DNA of 64,000 bases from Kitasatospora sp. NBC_01250 (GTDB lineage: Bacteria > Actinomycetota > Actinomycetes > Streptomycetales > Streptomycetaceae). The first letter of the stretch is position 1. Every line of letters begins with the position of its first letter. The DNA is taken from contig NZ_CP108476.1 in assembly GCF_036226465.1 (NCBI RefSeq), positions 5,146,001-5,210,000 of the forward strand, given 5' to 3'. A program made the position numbers and the translations under genes. Below, one piece after another: positions 29,101 through 37,517 of this stretch. Under the pieces are notes generated by a model. It saw only the letters and a list, made by a program, of their open reading frames with translations, was not told where the DNA came from and searched no databases.

Positions 29101-29558
29101 CCGAGCGGCTGCACGTCTCGCTGGCCAGCGAGGTGGCCGGCGGCCGGGTGCTCTCCGAGGGCACGCTGCACCGGGTGCCCTCGTTCGTCCGGGAGCTGCT
29201 GCCCGGCTGCCCGGCCGCCTACGAGGAGCACGAGGAGCTGCTGGTGGTCGGCCCGGACGGCGAGGAGGCCGCGGTCGACTGGCGCTGGGACACCGCCGCG
29301 CCCTCGCCCGAGCTGCCCTACGACCCGGAGCTGACCGAGGCCGAGGACGAGGAGGACGGCACCTACTGGCCGACGGTGGGCGGCGAGTTCGAGGTGCCGC
29401 CGGTGGCCGGGCTGCTGCACGCGGCCACGCCCGAGGGGCTGGCCGCCGGGCTGGCCTGGTCGGTGGGCCAGTGGCACCGGCGCTTCGAGGTGCTGGCCGC
29501 GCTCACCGAGCCGGACCGGGCCTACGAGCTCTCGGCGGCCCGCGACTTCGAGTCCTGA
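26184..29558 (+). CDS. sacsin-like GHKL ATPase (large HATPase protein)
   Basis: A 1124-residue protein whose N-terminus is a Hsp90/sacsin-like ATP-binding fold: VVELAQNAADAAARAG carries the N-box Glu60 and Asn64, VANTGAPLD is the G1 region, and GRFGVGFAAVLAV (122 on) is the G2 lid. The remaining 900 residues are acidic, Leu/Ala-rich and show no second known domain. The start is the GTG at 26184. Sacsin-type proteins are thought to act as chaperone-like ATPases; bacterial ones of similar architecture also occur in defence loci, but this one sits in conserved housekeeping surroundings. Function not established. Confidence 0.82.
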   Translation: MEPRIIGSGGDGQAADHFGTAEVRRRVLDGWTAAAARFREDANAEEELALGGYRDRLVVELAQNAADAAARAGRGPGRLRLTLRDGVLAVANTGAPLDAAAVESLSTLRASSKRADTTPTVGRFGVGFAAVLAVSDEPAILGHSGAVRWSLAEARALTDRAAGEAPALAEELRRRDGHVPLLRLPLAAEGEPPAGYDTVVLLPLRDGAAEDLTRRLLDGVDDALLLTLPGLGEIVIEMPDGRVRTLTRSAVERAEHAEEGGLGQVTLTEQSGSGTAVSIWQTVTSTGALAAELLADRPVEERTRPYWTVTWAVPVSAAGTPQPLPVAPVLHAPTPSEEPLGLPALLIASYPLDSTRRHVAPGPLADFLTERAAEAYTDLLRARGADLGSLVLVPGPLGQGALDNALRAAVLSRLPGTAFLPHPTAVEEGTPALRPRDATLLEGADSSVVEALAPIFPGLLPAGLERRAELRALQVRRIPLAEVVDQLGGLDREPAWWRSLYGALAGADPEALGALPVPLATGRTVTGPRRVLLPSDDADWAGFPGYPQALAQALDLLDLRLAHPDAAHPLLAKLGATVATPAGVLATPELRAAVARSLDLGEDDFEAAAELADAVLGLVRAAGAKAGDHPWLARLALPDDEGELARAGELILPDGPLARLARPEDAPFVDEDLLERWGPEVLAAVGVLGDFVLVRAEDAVLDPDDLERLDPTAPADRAVGGNPTGLLDEAPDGLADWCEEVLEQLHIDDAEVGVPPVAAELLVVRDLDLVDEDAWPEALARLARPPYRDAVITPVRALLPDGSYTDLPPYTAWWLRDHPVLDGREPAGLRAAGGDWLLRGLYDEARTTLDEQFLHALGVRTTLAALLAEPHGSEELLDHLTDPASEVSHRQLHGIYTALAGVQGGSSPDPGWGEEHDEVRALPPLDEATGRRPAHTVVVDATEAVVADAPDLVQLLHPYPLVPVAPELAPALAERLHVSLASEVAGGRVLSEGTLHRVPSFVRELLPGCPAAYEEHEELLVVGPDGEEAAVDWRWDTAAPSPELPYDPELTEAEDEEDGTYWPTVGGEFEVPPVAGLLHAATPEGLAAGLAWSVGQWHRRFEVLAALTEPDRAYELSAARDFES

Positions 29559-29597
29559 GAAAGGCCCTGGAGTCCGGCGAGCCCCGGTGGCTACCCT

Positions 29598-30179
29598 GTG
29601 GCCGTGATCGACACAGCCGAGGGCGCCACCGGGCGCAGGTTCCTCTTCCTGCTCGCGAGCACCCGCTCCGAGGGCAACACCGAACTGCTCACCCGGCGGG
29701 CGGCCGAACAGCTGCCCGCCGCGGTGGAGCAGCGCTGGCTGCGGCTGAGCGAGCTGCCGCTGCCGCCGTTCACCGACATCCGGCACGCGGGCGAGGGCCG
29801 CTACCCGCAGCCCGAGGGCCACGCCAGGACCCTGCTGGAGGCCACCCTGTGGGCCACCGACCTGGTGATCGCCTCGCCGCTGTACTGGTACAGCGTGAGT
29901 GCCGACGCCAAGCTCTACCTGGACCACTGGGCCAGCTGGATGCGGGTGCCGGGCGCGCAGTTCAAGGCGGGCATGGCCGCCAAGACGCTCTGGGGCGTCA
30001 CCGTGCTGACCACCGAGGACCACGCGCCGGCCGACCCGCTGGTCGGCACCCTGCGGCTGTCCGCCGAGTACCTGAGGATGCGCTGGGGCGGCGCGCTGCT
30101 CGGCACCGCCAACAAGCCGGGCCAGATCGCCGAGGATCTCGGGGCACTGGAACGGGCGAAGACCTTCTTCGCGTCCTAG
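29598..30179 (+). CDS. NAD(P)H-dependent FMN oxidoreductase, flavodoxin-like fold
   Basis: A 193-residue flavodoxin-like reductase. The FMN phosphate loop is LLASTRSEGNTELL, and VIASPLYWYSVSADAKLYLD is the second flavin-contact region. It would reduce quinones, azo compounds or other acceptors using NAD(P)H. The start is uncertain: GTG at 29598 or 29604. It follows the sacsin-like gene by 39 bases and may be co-transcribed. Confidence 0.85.
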   Translation: MAVIDTAEGATGRRFLFLLASTRSEGNTELLTRRAAEQLPAAVEQRWLRLSELPLPPFTDIRHAGEGRYPQPEGHARTLLEATLWATDLVIASPLYWYSVSADAKLYLDHWASWMRVPGAQFKAGMAAKTLWGVTVLTTEDHAPADPLVGTLRLSAEYLRMRWGGALLGTANKPGQIAEDLGALERAKTFFAS

Positions 30180-30221
30180 TGCCGCGTCAGACAGGCCCTG
30201 GGGCCCCGGCCGCTGCTCGTC

Positions 30222-32690
30222 CTACTCCTCGTCCAGCGAGCGCCGGACGAACCGCCAGACCACCTCGAGCAGCAGGCCGGCGACCACGGCGACGGCCACC
30301 CCCGTCCAGGGGTCGCGGATGCCGACCAGCTTGAGCTGGAAGAAGTCGGAGAGCCAGGGGACCACCAGCACCAGGGCGAATGCCCCGCACATGGTGGCGA
30401 TCAGCAGCAGCCGCCACCAGGTGTACGGGCGGGCCACGATCGCCAGCACCCAGATCGCCACGATGAAGAGCGTCAGGGTGGCCACACTGGTGTCGGCCTT
30501 CAGGTCGGTGGCGTGGTCGCCGCGGGCCAGCACGTAGGCGACGAAGGTGGCGGTGCCCGCGATCACCCCGCCGGGGATCGCCAGCCGCAGCACCCGGCGC
30601 ACGAACCCGGGCCTGGCCCGTTCGTTGTTCGGCGCAAGCGCCAGGAAGAAGGCCGGGATGCCGATGGTCAGTGCGCTCAGCACGGTGGAGTGCCGGGGCA
30701 GGAACGGGTACGGCACCTGGGTGAAGACCACCAGCAGCGCCAGCAGGACGGAGTAGACCGTCTTCACCAGGAACAGGCTGGCGACGCGCTCGATGTTGCC
30801 GATCACCCTGCGGCCCTCGGCGACCACCGAGGGCAGCGTGGCGAAGCTGTCGTTCAGCAGCACGATCTGGGCCACCGCCCGGGTCGCCTCGCTGCCCGAG
30901 CCCATCGCCACCCCGATGTCGGCGTCCTTGAGCGCCAGCACGTCGTTGACGCCGTCGCCGGTCATCGCCACGTGGTGCCCGCGCGACTGCAGCGCGCCGA
31001 CCAGCTCGCGCTTCTGCTGCGGCGTCACCCGGCCGAAGACGGTGGTGCGCTCGGCGGTGTCGGCCAGCGCCTCGGGCTCGGTGGGCAGCGTGCGGGCGTC
31101 CAGCGGGTGGTCGGCGCCCGGCAGCTCCAGGCTCGCCGCCACCGCGCCGACCGAGACCGCGCTGTCGCCGGAGATCACCTTCGCCTGGACCCGCTGCTCC
31201 TCGAAGTAGCGCAGCGTCGCGGCGGCGTCCGGGCGCAGCCGCTGCCGGAGCACCAGCAGGGCCAGCGGCGCAAGGCCCTTGGCCGGGTCGGGGGCGTCCA
31301 GCGGGACGGTGGTGCGGCCCAGCAGCAGCACCCGCAGGCCCTGCGCGCCGAGTTCGTCCACCGCGGTCAGCGCGGGGTGGCCGGTGGGCAGCAGCACGTC
31401 GGGGGCGCCGAGCAGCCAGCCGGCCTCGGCGCCGTCCGGCTCGCGCAGCTGGGCGCCGCTCCACTTGCGGGCGGAGGAGAAGGGCACCGCCTCCAGCACC
31501 CGCCAGCCGCCGCCGTCGGCGGTGCTGTCACCGTCGCCGGTGCGATCGTCCTCGGGGGCGGCGGTGCCGTAGGCGTCCAGGATCGCCCGCATGCTCGGGT
31601 TGGGCCGGGCGTCGGCACCGGCCAGGGTGCCCAGCACCTGCTGGAGCCGGCCGGGCTGCGCGTCGCCGTCCAGCGCGCGCAGCTCCTGCACGTCCATGCC
31701 ACCCTCGGTGAGGGTGCCGGTCTTGTCCAGGCAGACGGTGTCCACCCGGGCCAGCCCCTCGATCGCCGGCAGCTCCTGCACCAGGCACTGCTTGCGGCCC
31801 AGCCGGACCACCCCGATCGCGAAGGCCACCGAGGTCAGCAGCACCAGGCCCTCGGGCACCATCGGCACGATGCCGGCCACCGTGCGGCGCACCGCCTCGC
31901 GCCAGTCGTTGTGCTCGACCGACCACTGACTGATCACCAGGCCGATCGCGGTGGGGACCAGCAGGTAGGTGATGAACCGCAGGATGGTGTCGATGCCGGT
32001 GCGCAGCTCGGACTTGACCAGGGTGAACCGGCTGGCCTCCTCGGCCAGCTGGGCCGCGTAGGCCTCGCGGCCGACCTTGGTGGCGGTGAAGGCGCCGGAG
32101 CCGGCCACCACGAAGCTGCCGGACATCACCGCGTCGCCCGGGCGCTTGTGCACCGGGTCGGGCTCGCCGGTGAGCAGCGACTCGTCGATCTCCAGGCCGT
32201 CCGCCTCGGTGACCTCGCCGTCCACGATCACCTTGTCGCCGATGCCCAGCAGCACGGTGTCGTCCAGCACGATCTCGCCGACCGCGATCTGCGCCACCTG
32301 CCCGTCGCGGCGCACCTCGGGGCGGGCCTCGCCGATCAGCGCCAGGCTGTCCAGGGTCCGCTTGGCGCGCACCTCCTGGATCACGCCGATCGCGGTGTTG
32401 GCCACGATCACCAGGCCGAACAGGCCGTCCTGGATCGGGCCGACCACCAGGATCACCGCGAAGAGCACGCCGATGATCGCGTTGAACCGGGTGAAGACGT
32501 TGGCCCGGACGATCTCCGGCACCGACCGGCTGGACCGCACCGGTACGTCGTTGACCTGACCCTGGGCCACCCGTTGCGCCACCTCGGCGGCGCTCAGGCC
32601 ACCCGGACGGACGAGGGTGCCCGGGCCGGCCGCGGCCGGGGCGTCGGCGGGGTCGTCGGCTGGCGTGCTCCGGTCGGCGGGGTGCGTCAT
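30222..32690 (-). CDS. P-type cation-transporting ATPase
   Basis: An 822-residue P-type ATPase. The actuator motif is LLTGEP, the phosphorylation motif DKTGTLTEGG, and the hinge GDGVNDVLALKDADIGVAMG. Transmembrane segment 4 carries VPEGLVLL, the PEGL motif of calcium-pump-like enzymes, so a divalent cation such as Ca2+ or Mn2+ is the likely substrate. The ATP-binding domain is shorter than in eukaryotic pumps. The ATG at 32690 is chosen because the protein then begins as other bacterial members do. A single gene, 87 bases after the DUF2530 gene on the same strand. Confidence 0.9.
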   Translation of the reverse strand: MTHPADRSTPADDPADAPAAAGPGTLVRPGGLSAAEVAQRVAQGQVNDVPVRSSRSVPEIVRANVFTRFNAIIGVLFAVILVVGPIQDGLFGLVIVANTAIGVIQEVRAKRTLDSLALIGEARPEVRRDGQVAQIAVGEIVLDDTVLLGIGDKVIVDGEVTEADGLEIDESLLTGEPDPVHKRPGDAVMSGSFVVAGSGAFTATKVGREAYAAQLAEEASRFTLVKSELRTGIDTILRFITYLLVPTAIGLVISQWSVEHNDWREAVRRTVAGIVPMVPEGLVLLTSVAFAIGVVRLGRKQCLVQELPAIEGLARVDTVCLDKTGTLTEGGMDVQELRALDGDAQPGRLQQVLGTLAGADARPNPSMRAILDAYGTAAPEDDRTGDGDSTADGGGWRVLEAVPFSSARKWSGAQLREPDGAEAGWLLGAPDVLLPTGHPALTAVDELGAQGLRVLLLGRTTVPLDAPDPAKGLAPLALLVLRQRLRPDAAATLRYFEEQRVQAKVISGDSAVSVGAVAASLELPGADHPLDARTLPTEPEALADTAERTTVFGRVTPQQKRELVGALQSRGHHVAMTGDGVNDVLALKDADIGVAMGSGSEATRAVAQIVLLNDSFATLPSVVAEGRRVIGNIERVASLFLVKTVYSVLLALLVVFTQVPYPFLPRHSTVLSALTIGIPAFFLALAPNNERARPGFVRRVLRLAIPGGVIAGTATFVAYVLARGDHATDLKADTSVATLTLFIVAIWVLAIVARPYTWWRLLLIATMCGAFALVLVVPWLSDFFQLKLVGIRDPWTGVAVAVVAGLLLEVVWRFVRRSLDEE

Positions 32691-32776
32691 GGCACCGACT
32701 CTACGGGCGGGAAATGTCCGGTGCGTCCCTCTATGGGACCGGTCGGGCCGACCGGGTGGACCACTCGGCGGGGGGC

Positions 32777-33079
32777 TCAGTCCTCCTCGCGGCGGACACC
32801 GTCCGTCGGGGTCCCGGTGGCGGACGCCGCGGCGTCCGCGGCCCGGGAGCGCTGGATCGCCGCCCGCCTGCCCCGGCAGTACCACACGCCGATCAGCCCG
32901 AGCAGGCCGCCGGCCAGGCAGACCCAGGGCCAGTTGCCGTGCCCGTGCTCCCGCAGCGTGCTGTGGAACGGGAGCAGCACCACGAAGCCCAGGAACCAGA
33001 GCGCCGTCCCGCCGCCGACGATCGCGACGTCGTTGGCTTCCATGGGAGGCGGTGAGGGGTGCAGCGGGGTCTTCGGCAT
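32777..33079 (-). CDS. DUF2530 small membrane protein
   Basis: A 100-residue protein with two transmembrane segments (IVGGGTALWFLGFVVLLPF and WVCLAGGLLGLIGVWYC) and a basic, Ala-rich tail. It begins MPKTPLHPSPPPMEANDVAI as other DUF2530 proteins do. Function unknown. It is divergent from the NCS2 permease, its usual neighbour, and upstream of the P-type ATPase gene on the same strand. Confidence 0.85.
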   Translation of the reverse strand: MPKTPLHPSPPPMEANDVAIVGGGTALWFLGFVVLLPFHSTLREHGHGNWPWVCLAGGLLGLIGVWYCRGRRAAIQRSRAADAAASATGTPTDGVRREED

Positions 33080-33225
33080 GGGGTTCAGCCTACGGCTTCG
33101 GATGTGCGCCACCTGGACTGATGCGCGCTCGGGAGGGGCGCCGAATCTACGCGCGAAGATGGCGCGTGCACGACCATGAACACATACTGAAGGCCCTCCT
33201 TTGCCCCCACCAGAGGACATATCGC

Positions 33226-34632
33226 ATGCCTTCCGCGGCCCTCGACCGCTACTTCCGGATCTCCGAGCGCGGCTCCAGCCTGCCCAGGGAGATCCGTGGC
33301 GGCGTCGCCACCTTCTTCACCATGGCCTACATCCTGGTGCTGAACCCGATCATCCTGTCCAACGCCGTGGACGTGAACAAGCACGCGCTGAGCTTCCCTC
33401 AGCTGGTCACGGCGACCGCGCTCACCGCGGGGCTCACCACCCTGCTGATGGCGGTGATCGGCAACGTGCCGATCGGCCTGGCCGCGGGCCTGGGCGTGAA
33501 CACCATCGTCGCGCTCCAGCTCGCGCCCAAGATGACCTGGCCGGACGCCATGGGCATGGTCGTGCTGGCCGGCATCTGCATCATGCTGCTGGTCGCCACC
33601 GGCTTGCGCGAACGGGTGATGACCGCCGTGCCGCTCGGCCTGCGCAAGGCGATCGCGATCGGCATCGGCCTCTTCATCGCGCTGGTCGGCCTGGTCGACT
33701 CCGGCTTCGTCAGCCGGGTGCCCGACATCGCCCACACCACCGTCCCGCTGCAGCTCGGCATCGGCGGTCACCTGCACGGCTGGCCGGTGCTGGTCTTCGT
33801 GCTCGGGGTGCTGCTCACCCTCGTGCTGGTGGTGCGCAAGGTGCCGGGCGCGATCCTCATCTCCATCGTGGTGATGACCCTGGTCGCCGTGGTGATCCAG
33901 AAGGCCGCCAACCTGCCCGCCGAGGCCTGGGGCCTGACGGTGCCCAAGTGGCCGGGCAACCCGGTGTCCACCCCGGACTTCTCGCTGGTCGGCCAGGTCA
34001 GCCTGTTCGGCGGGTTCCACCACGTCAGCGTGCTGACCGGGATCCTCTTCGTCTTCACCGTGCTGATGAGCGCCTTCTTCGACGCGATGGGCACCATCCT
34101 CGGCGTCGCCGACGAGGCCCACCTGCTCGACCGGAACGGCGACCTGCCGGGCATCAACCGGATCCTGATGGTCGACGGCGTGGCCACCGCGCTGGGCGGC
34201 GCCACCTCCTCCTCGGCCAACACCTGCTTCGTCGAGTCGACGGCGGGCGTCGGCGAGGGCGCCCGCACCGGCTTCGCCAGCCTGGTCACCGGCGCGCTCT
34301 TCATGCTCGCGCTCTTCCTGACCCCGCTGGCCACCATGGTGCCGGCGCAGGCGGCGACCCCGGCGCTGGTCACGGTCGGCTTCCTGATCCTGGCCAACTC
34401 GATCCGCGAGATCGACTGGAGCGACTACACGATCGCCATTCCGGCGTTCCTGACCATGGTGCTGATGCCGTTCACCTACAGCATCACCAACGGCATCGGG
34501 ATGGGCTTCATCACCTTCTGCGTGCTGCGGCTGGCGACCGGGCGCGGGCGCAGCGTGCCGGTGGCGCTGTACGTGGTGGCGGCGGTCTTCGCCTTCTACT
34601 ACATGATGCCGGCGCTCGGGCTGGCCAAGTAG
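33226..34632 (+). CDS. NCS2-family purine permease
   Basis: A 468-residue membrane protein of the AzgA/PbuG branch. It begins with a short amphipathic lead (LDRYFRISERGSSLPREIRG), then GVATFFTMAYILVLNPIILS, LAAGLGVNTIVA, and DAMGTILGVADEAHLLD, with SSANTCFVESTAGVGEGARTG as the branch signature. About 12 to 14 membrane segments. It would import hypoxanthine, guanine or adenine by proton symport. The ATG has AGAGGA upstream. A terminator follows. Confidence 0.92.
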   Translation: MPSAALDRYFRISERGSSLPREIRGGVATFFTMAYILVLNPIILSNAVDVNKHALSFPQLVTATALTAGLTTLLMAVIGNVPIGLAAGLGVNTIVALQLAPKMTWPDAMGMVVLAGICIMLLVATGLRERVMTAVPLGLRKAIAIGIGLFIALVGLVDSGFVSRVPDIAHTTVPLQLGIGGHLHGWPVLVFVLGVLLTLVLVVRKVPGAILISIVVMTLVAVVIQKAANLPAEAWGLTVPKWPGNPVSTPDFSLVGQVSLFGGFHHVSVLTGILFVFTVLMSAFFDAMGTILGVADEAHLLDRNGDLPGINRILMVDGVATALGGATSSSANTCFVESTAGVGEGARTGFASLVTGALFMLALFLTPLATMVPAQAATPALVTVGFLILANSIREIDWSDYTIAIPAFLTMVLMPFTYSITNGIGMGFITFCVLRLATGRGRSVPVALYVVAAVFAFYYMMPALGLAK

Positions 34633-34649
34633 CGCTCGCCCGACCCGTC

Positions 34650-34686
34650 GTGAGCCCGGCCCCGCGGTGTGCGGGACCGGGCTCAC
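34650..34686. terminator. terminator between permease and lectin fragment
   Basis: GTGAGCCCGG (34650-34659) pairs with CCGGGCTCAC (34677-34686), and CCCGC (34661-34665) with GCGGG (34671-34675) inside one mismatch. A 15-pair stem with a 5-base loop that can serve both convergent frames. Confidence 0.75.
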
Positions 34687-34702
34687 GGCGTACGGCGCGG
34701 GG

Positions 34703-34963
34703 TCAGGACTGGCCGTAGGTCCCGCTGGACCAGGCGGCGCCGGTGTCGGTGACGTAGAGCACGAGGTTGTCGTCGTTCTGCACCACGAGGTGGCCGCCGG
34801 GGACGGAGGTGTAGGTGCCCGTGGCCCAGAGCGCCCTGCCGTCGGGGCCGTGGACGACGAGGTTGCCGTCGGGCTGCATGACGGCGGAGGCGCCGGAGTG
34901 GCCCCAGGTGACCGGGGACCACAGGGGCTTGCCGGTGGCCTTGGAGCAGAGGACGAGGCCCAT
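34703..34963 (-). CDS. bulb-type mannose-binding lectin fragment
   Basis: An 86-residue frame with two lectin repeats: VMQPDGNLVVHG and VVQNDDNLVLYV, both matching the sugar-binding pattern QxDxNxVxY of bulb lectins (the first with His in place of the last Tyr). A complete domain has about 110 residues and three such sites. There is no signal peptide, and the frame is closed by a stop 30 bases before the ATG. It may be a short intact lectin or a remnant of a longer secreted protein. The aminotransferase-like neighbour ends 25 bases upstream on the same strand. Confidence 0.6.
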   Translation of the reverse strand: MGLVLCSKATGKPLWSPVTWGHSGASAVMQPDGNLVVHGPDGRALWATGTYTSVPGGHLVVQNDDNLVLYVTDTGAAWSSGTYGQS

Positions 34964-34988
34964 TCCGCGACGAGGTGCTGACGGTGCG

Positions 34989-35675
34989 TCAGGTCAGCAG
35001 GTCCGTGAGCTGCTGCGGGCTCCAGTGGCCGGCGGCGCCGGGGCGGGTGCTCAGGTAGGCGGCGATCTCGGTGGTGCGCCAGCCGTGCGCCTCGCGCAGG
35101 CCGGCCGCGAGGTGGTGCAGGTAGCGGGCGGACGGTGGGTTGAGCGGGGCCTCGGCCAGCGGCCAGGGGGCCGTGAAGGTGAGCAGCGGGCGGCCCTCCA
35201 GGTCGCCCGGGTGGATCAGGGTGTCGTAGCGGCCGGGGCCCAGGACGGCGCGGCCCTCGCGCAGGGCCTGGCGCAGGTCGAGGTCGGTGCCGGGCGGGCG
35301 GCGCATCTCCTGGGCGGCCAGGTCGCTCAGCTGGGCGGCGGTGATCAGGTAGGCGCGCGCCGCCGTGCCGTCGTGGCCGGGGGAGCCGGTGTCAGGGGCG
35401 GCAGTGGTGGCGGTAGTGGCGGCGGGGTCGTAGAAGGCCATGCCGCCGGTCCAGACGGTCGACTCCAGGGCGAAGTACAGCCGGCCCGGCAACCGGATCG
35501 CGCGGCTGTCGCGTGGCGGACGCGGGTCGCGGCAGCCCGGGTAGTCGCGGGCGCCGCCGAGCGGGCGGCCCCCGGCCAGGTAGGCGGTGAGCCGGGCCAG
35601 GTGCAGGTTGGAGCCGTAGGCGGCGTACCAGAGCAGCTTCGGGCCTGCCGCCGGGTCGGGGCTGTCGCCGGTCAT
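34989..35675 (-). CDS. gamma-glutamylcyclotransferase-like protein
   Basis: A 228-residue protein with the GGCT-fold opening LLWYAAYGSNLHLARLTAYL; YGSNL is the substrate-loop signature. The rest (RLPGRLYFALESTVWTGGMAFYD) follows the fold. In streptomycetes such proteins are often named histone deacetylase, which the sequence does not support. Residue-level proof of cyclotransferase activity is lacking because the catalytic Glu cannot be assigned with confidence. It precedes the lectin fragment on the same strand. Confidence 0.75.
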   Translation of the reverse strand: MTGDSPDPAAGPKLLWYAAYGSNLHLARLTAYLAGGRPLGGARDYPGCRDPRPPRDSRAIRLPGRLYFALESTVWTGGMAFYDPAATTATTAAPDTGSPGHDGTAARAYLITAAQLSDLAAQEMRRPPGTDLDLRQALREGRAVLGPGRYDTLIHPGDLEGRPLLTFTAPWPLAEAPLNPPSARYLHHLAAGLREAHGWRTTEIAAYLSTRPGAAGHWSPQQLTDLLT

Positions 35676-35859
35676 GGGGGCAGCGTAGAGAACGGGATGC
35701 CCTGGCAGGGGGACCTGAGGGGGCGAACTCGCTGTGTTCTGAGCGGTGATGACGTCGGGTCACACCGGTTTCCGGACGCCGGGGCTGACCGGAAACCGTG
35801 CTGTGTAGCCCAGTTGGCGCTGGGCATACTGCCCGTGAGGTGTGAGGGGGCACTTGCCG

Positions 35860-36783
35860 ATGGCGCGATGGGACCCAACGGGGATCGACGAGGCGGATTT
35901 CCTGCCGGAGCAGTTCCGCACCGCCGACCAGGCCTCGGTCGAGGCGCAGCGGCAGACCCTGCGCTGGTACCGCGGGTTGATCCTGATGCTGGTGGTCGCG
36001 GCGGCGGTCAGCGCGGTGATCGGTCCGGGCAGCGGCGGTCACGGCAGCGTCGCCCCGCTGATCTCGGTGGCGGCCTTCCTCGCGGCCGGCTACTTCTGGT
36101 CCAGGCTGCGGCAGGCCAACCCGCAAGCCCGCTGGTACGCCTCGCGCGCCGCCGCGGAGTCGGTGAAGACGCTGGCCTGGAAGTACACGGTGCGGGCTCG
36201 CCCGTTCGGCGGCCCGGCCGACTCGCCCGAGGTCGACGAGGAGTACCGGGCGCACATCGCCGAGGTGCTGCGGACCTTCGAGGAGACCGGGGTGCTGCCG
36301 CCCGACGCGGTGCCGGAGATCACCGACGGCATGCGGGAGTTGCGCGCCGCCGGGCTGACCGCGCGGCGCACCATGTACCTGCGGCTGCGGGTGGAGGGCC
36401 AGCGCACCTGGTACCTGGCCAAGGCGGACGCCTGCGAGTCGCAGGCCGTCTCCTGGGGGCTGGGGACGGTCGCGCTGATGATCATCGGTGGCGCCGCCGC
36501 CGTGGCGCAGGCCACCGGTGCGATCTCGGTGAGCCTGTTCGGCGCCTGCTCGGCCGCCGCCGCCGCGATCATCGCCTGGACCCAGCTCAAGCAACTGCGC
36601 CCGCTGGTCTCGGCCTACCAGCTGGCCGCCAAGGAACTCGACCTGGTGTGGGGCAAGTTGTCGGTGCTGGATCCGAACGACACGGACGCGGAGTCGACCT
36701 GGTCGCTGCTGGCCGGCGACGTCGAGGACGCGGTGGCGCGTGAGCACAGCAGTTGGCGCTCGCGTCGGGCCTTCCCGCGCTGA
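35860..36783 (+). CDS. DUF4231/SLATT-type membrane protein, copy 1
   Basis: A 307-residue protein with two pairs of transmembrane helices: one near residues 40-85 (LILMLVVAAAVSAVIG, VAAFLAAGYFW) and one near 205-245 (GTVALMIIGGAAAVAQ, ACSAAAAAIIAW). Between them is a soluble helical part with AAAESVKTLAWKYTVRA. This is the layout of SLATT (SMODS and SLOG-associating two-TM effector) proteins, predicted pore-forming effectors in nucleotide-signalling defence systems. No SMODS or SLOG gene is adjacent. The gene at 59863-60789 is a clear paralogue. The ATG at 35860 follows GAGGGGG. Confidence 0.78.
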   Translation: MARWDPTGIDEADFLPEQFRTADQASVEAQRQTLRWYRGLILMLVVAAAVSAVIGPGSGGHGSVAPLISVAAFLAAGYFWSRLRQANPQARWYASRAAAESVKTLAWKYTVRARPFGGPADSPEVDEEYRAHIAEVLRTFEETGVLPPDAVPEITDGMRELRAAGLTARRTMYLRLRVEGQRTWYLAKADACESQAVSWGLGTVALMIIGGAAAVAQATGAISVSLFGACSAAAAAIIAWTQLKQLRPLVSAYQLAAKELDLVWGKLSVLDPNDTDAESTWSLLAGDVEDAVAREHSSWRSRRAFPR

Positions 36784-36835
36784 GCCGCAACCGAGCAGGC
36801 GCCCCGCCCGGGCCTGCCGGGCGCATGACCACCGC

Positions 36836-36872
36836 CGAGGGCGGCACCGGTTCCCCACCGGTGCCGCCCTCG
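36836..36872 (+). terminator. terminator after SLATT copy 1
   Basis: CGAGGGCGGCACCGGT (36836-36851), 5-base loop, ACCGGTGCCGCCCTCG (36857-36872): a perfect 16-bp stem, 52 bases after the stop. Confidence 0.85.
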
Positions 36873-36962
36873 CTGCTGTCCGTGGTGCGCGCTCGGGTGG
36901 TGGGGTGGTGGGGCGGTGGGGCGATTTTTAATTAGAGAGAGTAATGACGTAAGCTAAGTATC

Positions 36963-37397
36963 ATGTCCGAGATGTCCGAGGGCGACCTCGCCGCTGTCAG
37001 TCAGCTGCGGTCGTCCGTGATGCGGCTGGCGCGGCGGTTGCGGCACCAGCATGTGGAGCAGTCCCTCAGTCCCACCGAGATGGGTGTGCTGGGGACGCTC
37101 GCGCGGTGTGGCAGTGCCACACCTGGGGAGTTGGCGCGGCGGGAGCATGTGCAGCCGCCGTCGATGACGCGAATCATCGCGATGTTGGAGGAGAAGGGGC
37201 TGGTGCGGCGGGAGCCGCACCCCGAGGACCGGCGGCAAGTGGTGGTCAGCATGACCGAGCAGGCCCAGACGATCCTCGACGAGAGCCGTCGGCGGCGCAA
37301 CGCCTGGCTCGCGGAGCTGGCCTCCGGCCTGACCGAGGAGGAGTGGGCGACCGTGCGCGCGGCAGCGCCCGCGCTGTACAAGCTCGCGCACCTGTAG
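36963..37397 (+). CDS. MarR-family transcriptional regulator
   Basis: A 144-residue winged-helix regulator. LSPTEMGVLGTLARCGSAT leads into the recognition helix ELARREHVQPPSMTRIIAML, and the wing is VRREPHPEDRRQVVVSMT with the family's conserved Asp-Arg-Arg. It lies directly upstream of an MFS exporter gene, so it probably represses both and responds to a drug-like ligand. The upstream 36925-36960 is AT-rich (TTTTTAATTAGAG), which stands out in this genome and probably holds promoter and operator. Confidence 0.92.
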   Translation: MSEMSEGDLAAVSQLRSSVMRLARRLRHQHVEQSLSPTEMGVLGTLARCGSATPGELARREHVQPPSMTRIIAMLEEKGLVRREPHPEDRRQVVVSMTEQAQTILDESRRRRNAWLAELASGLTEEEWATVRAAAPALYKLAHL

Positions 37398-37517
37398 CGC
37401 AGGCGCAGCAGGACATCGGACGAGAGAGAGGACCACAGCATCACCGCAGGACCGACCAGGAAGACCAGCAGCGCGGTTCCGGCCACCACCGGAGCCGCGC
37501 CACGAGGGGAGCAGTAC

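Noticed and set aside
25854-30023. A 1389-codon open frame on the minus strand opposite the sacsin-like gene
   Set aside because: It is a GC-rich antisense shadow: composition is Arg/Gly/Gln/Pro-rich without domains, while the plus-strand frame has an intact GHKL ATPase.
26162-30334. A 1390-codon open frame on the plus strand in another phase
   Set aside because: Almost only Arg, Ala, Gly and Pro, spanning two real genes and their gap; no domain.
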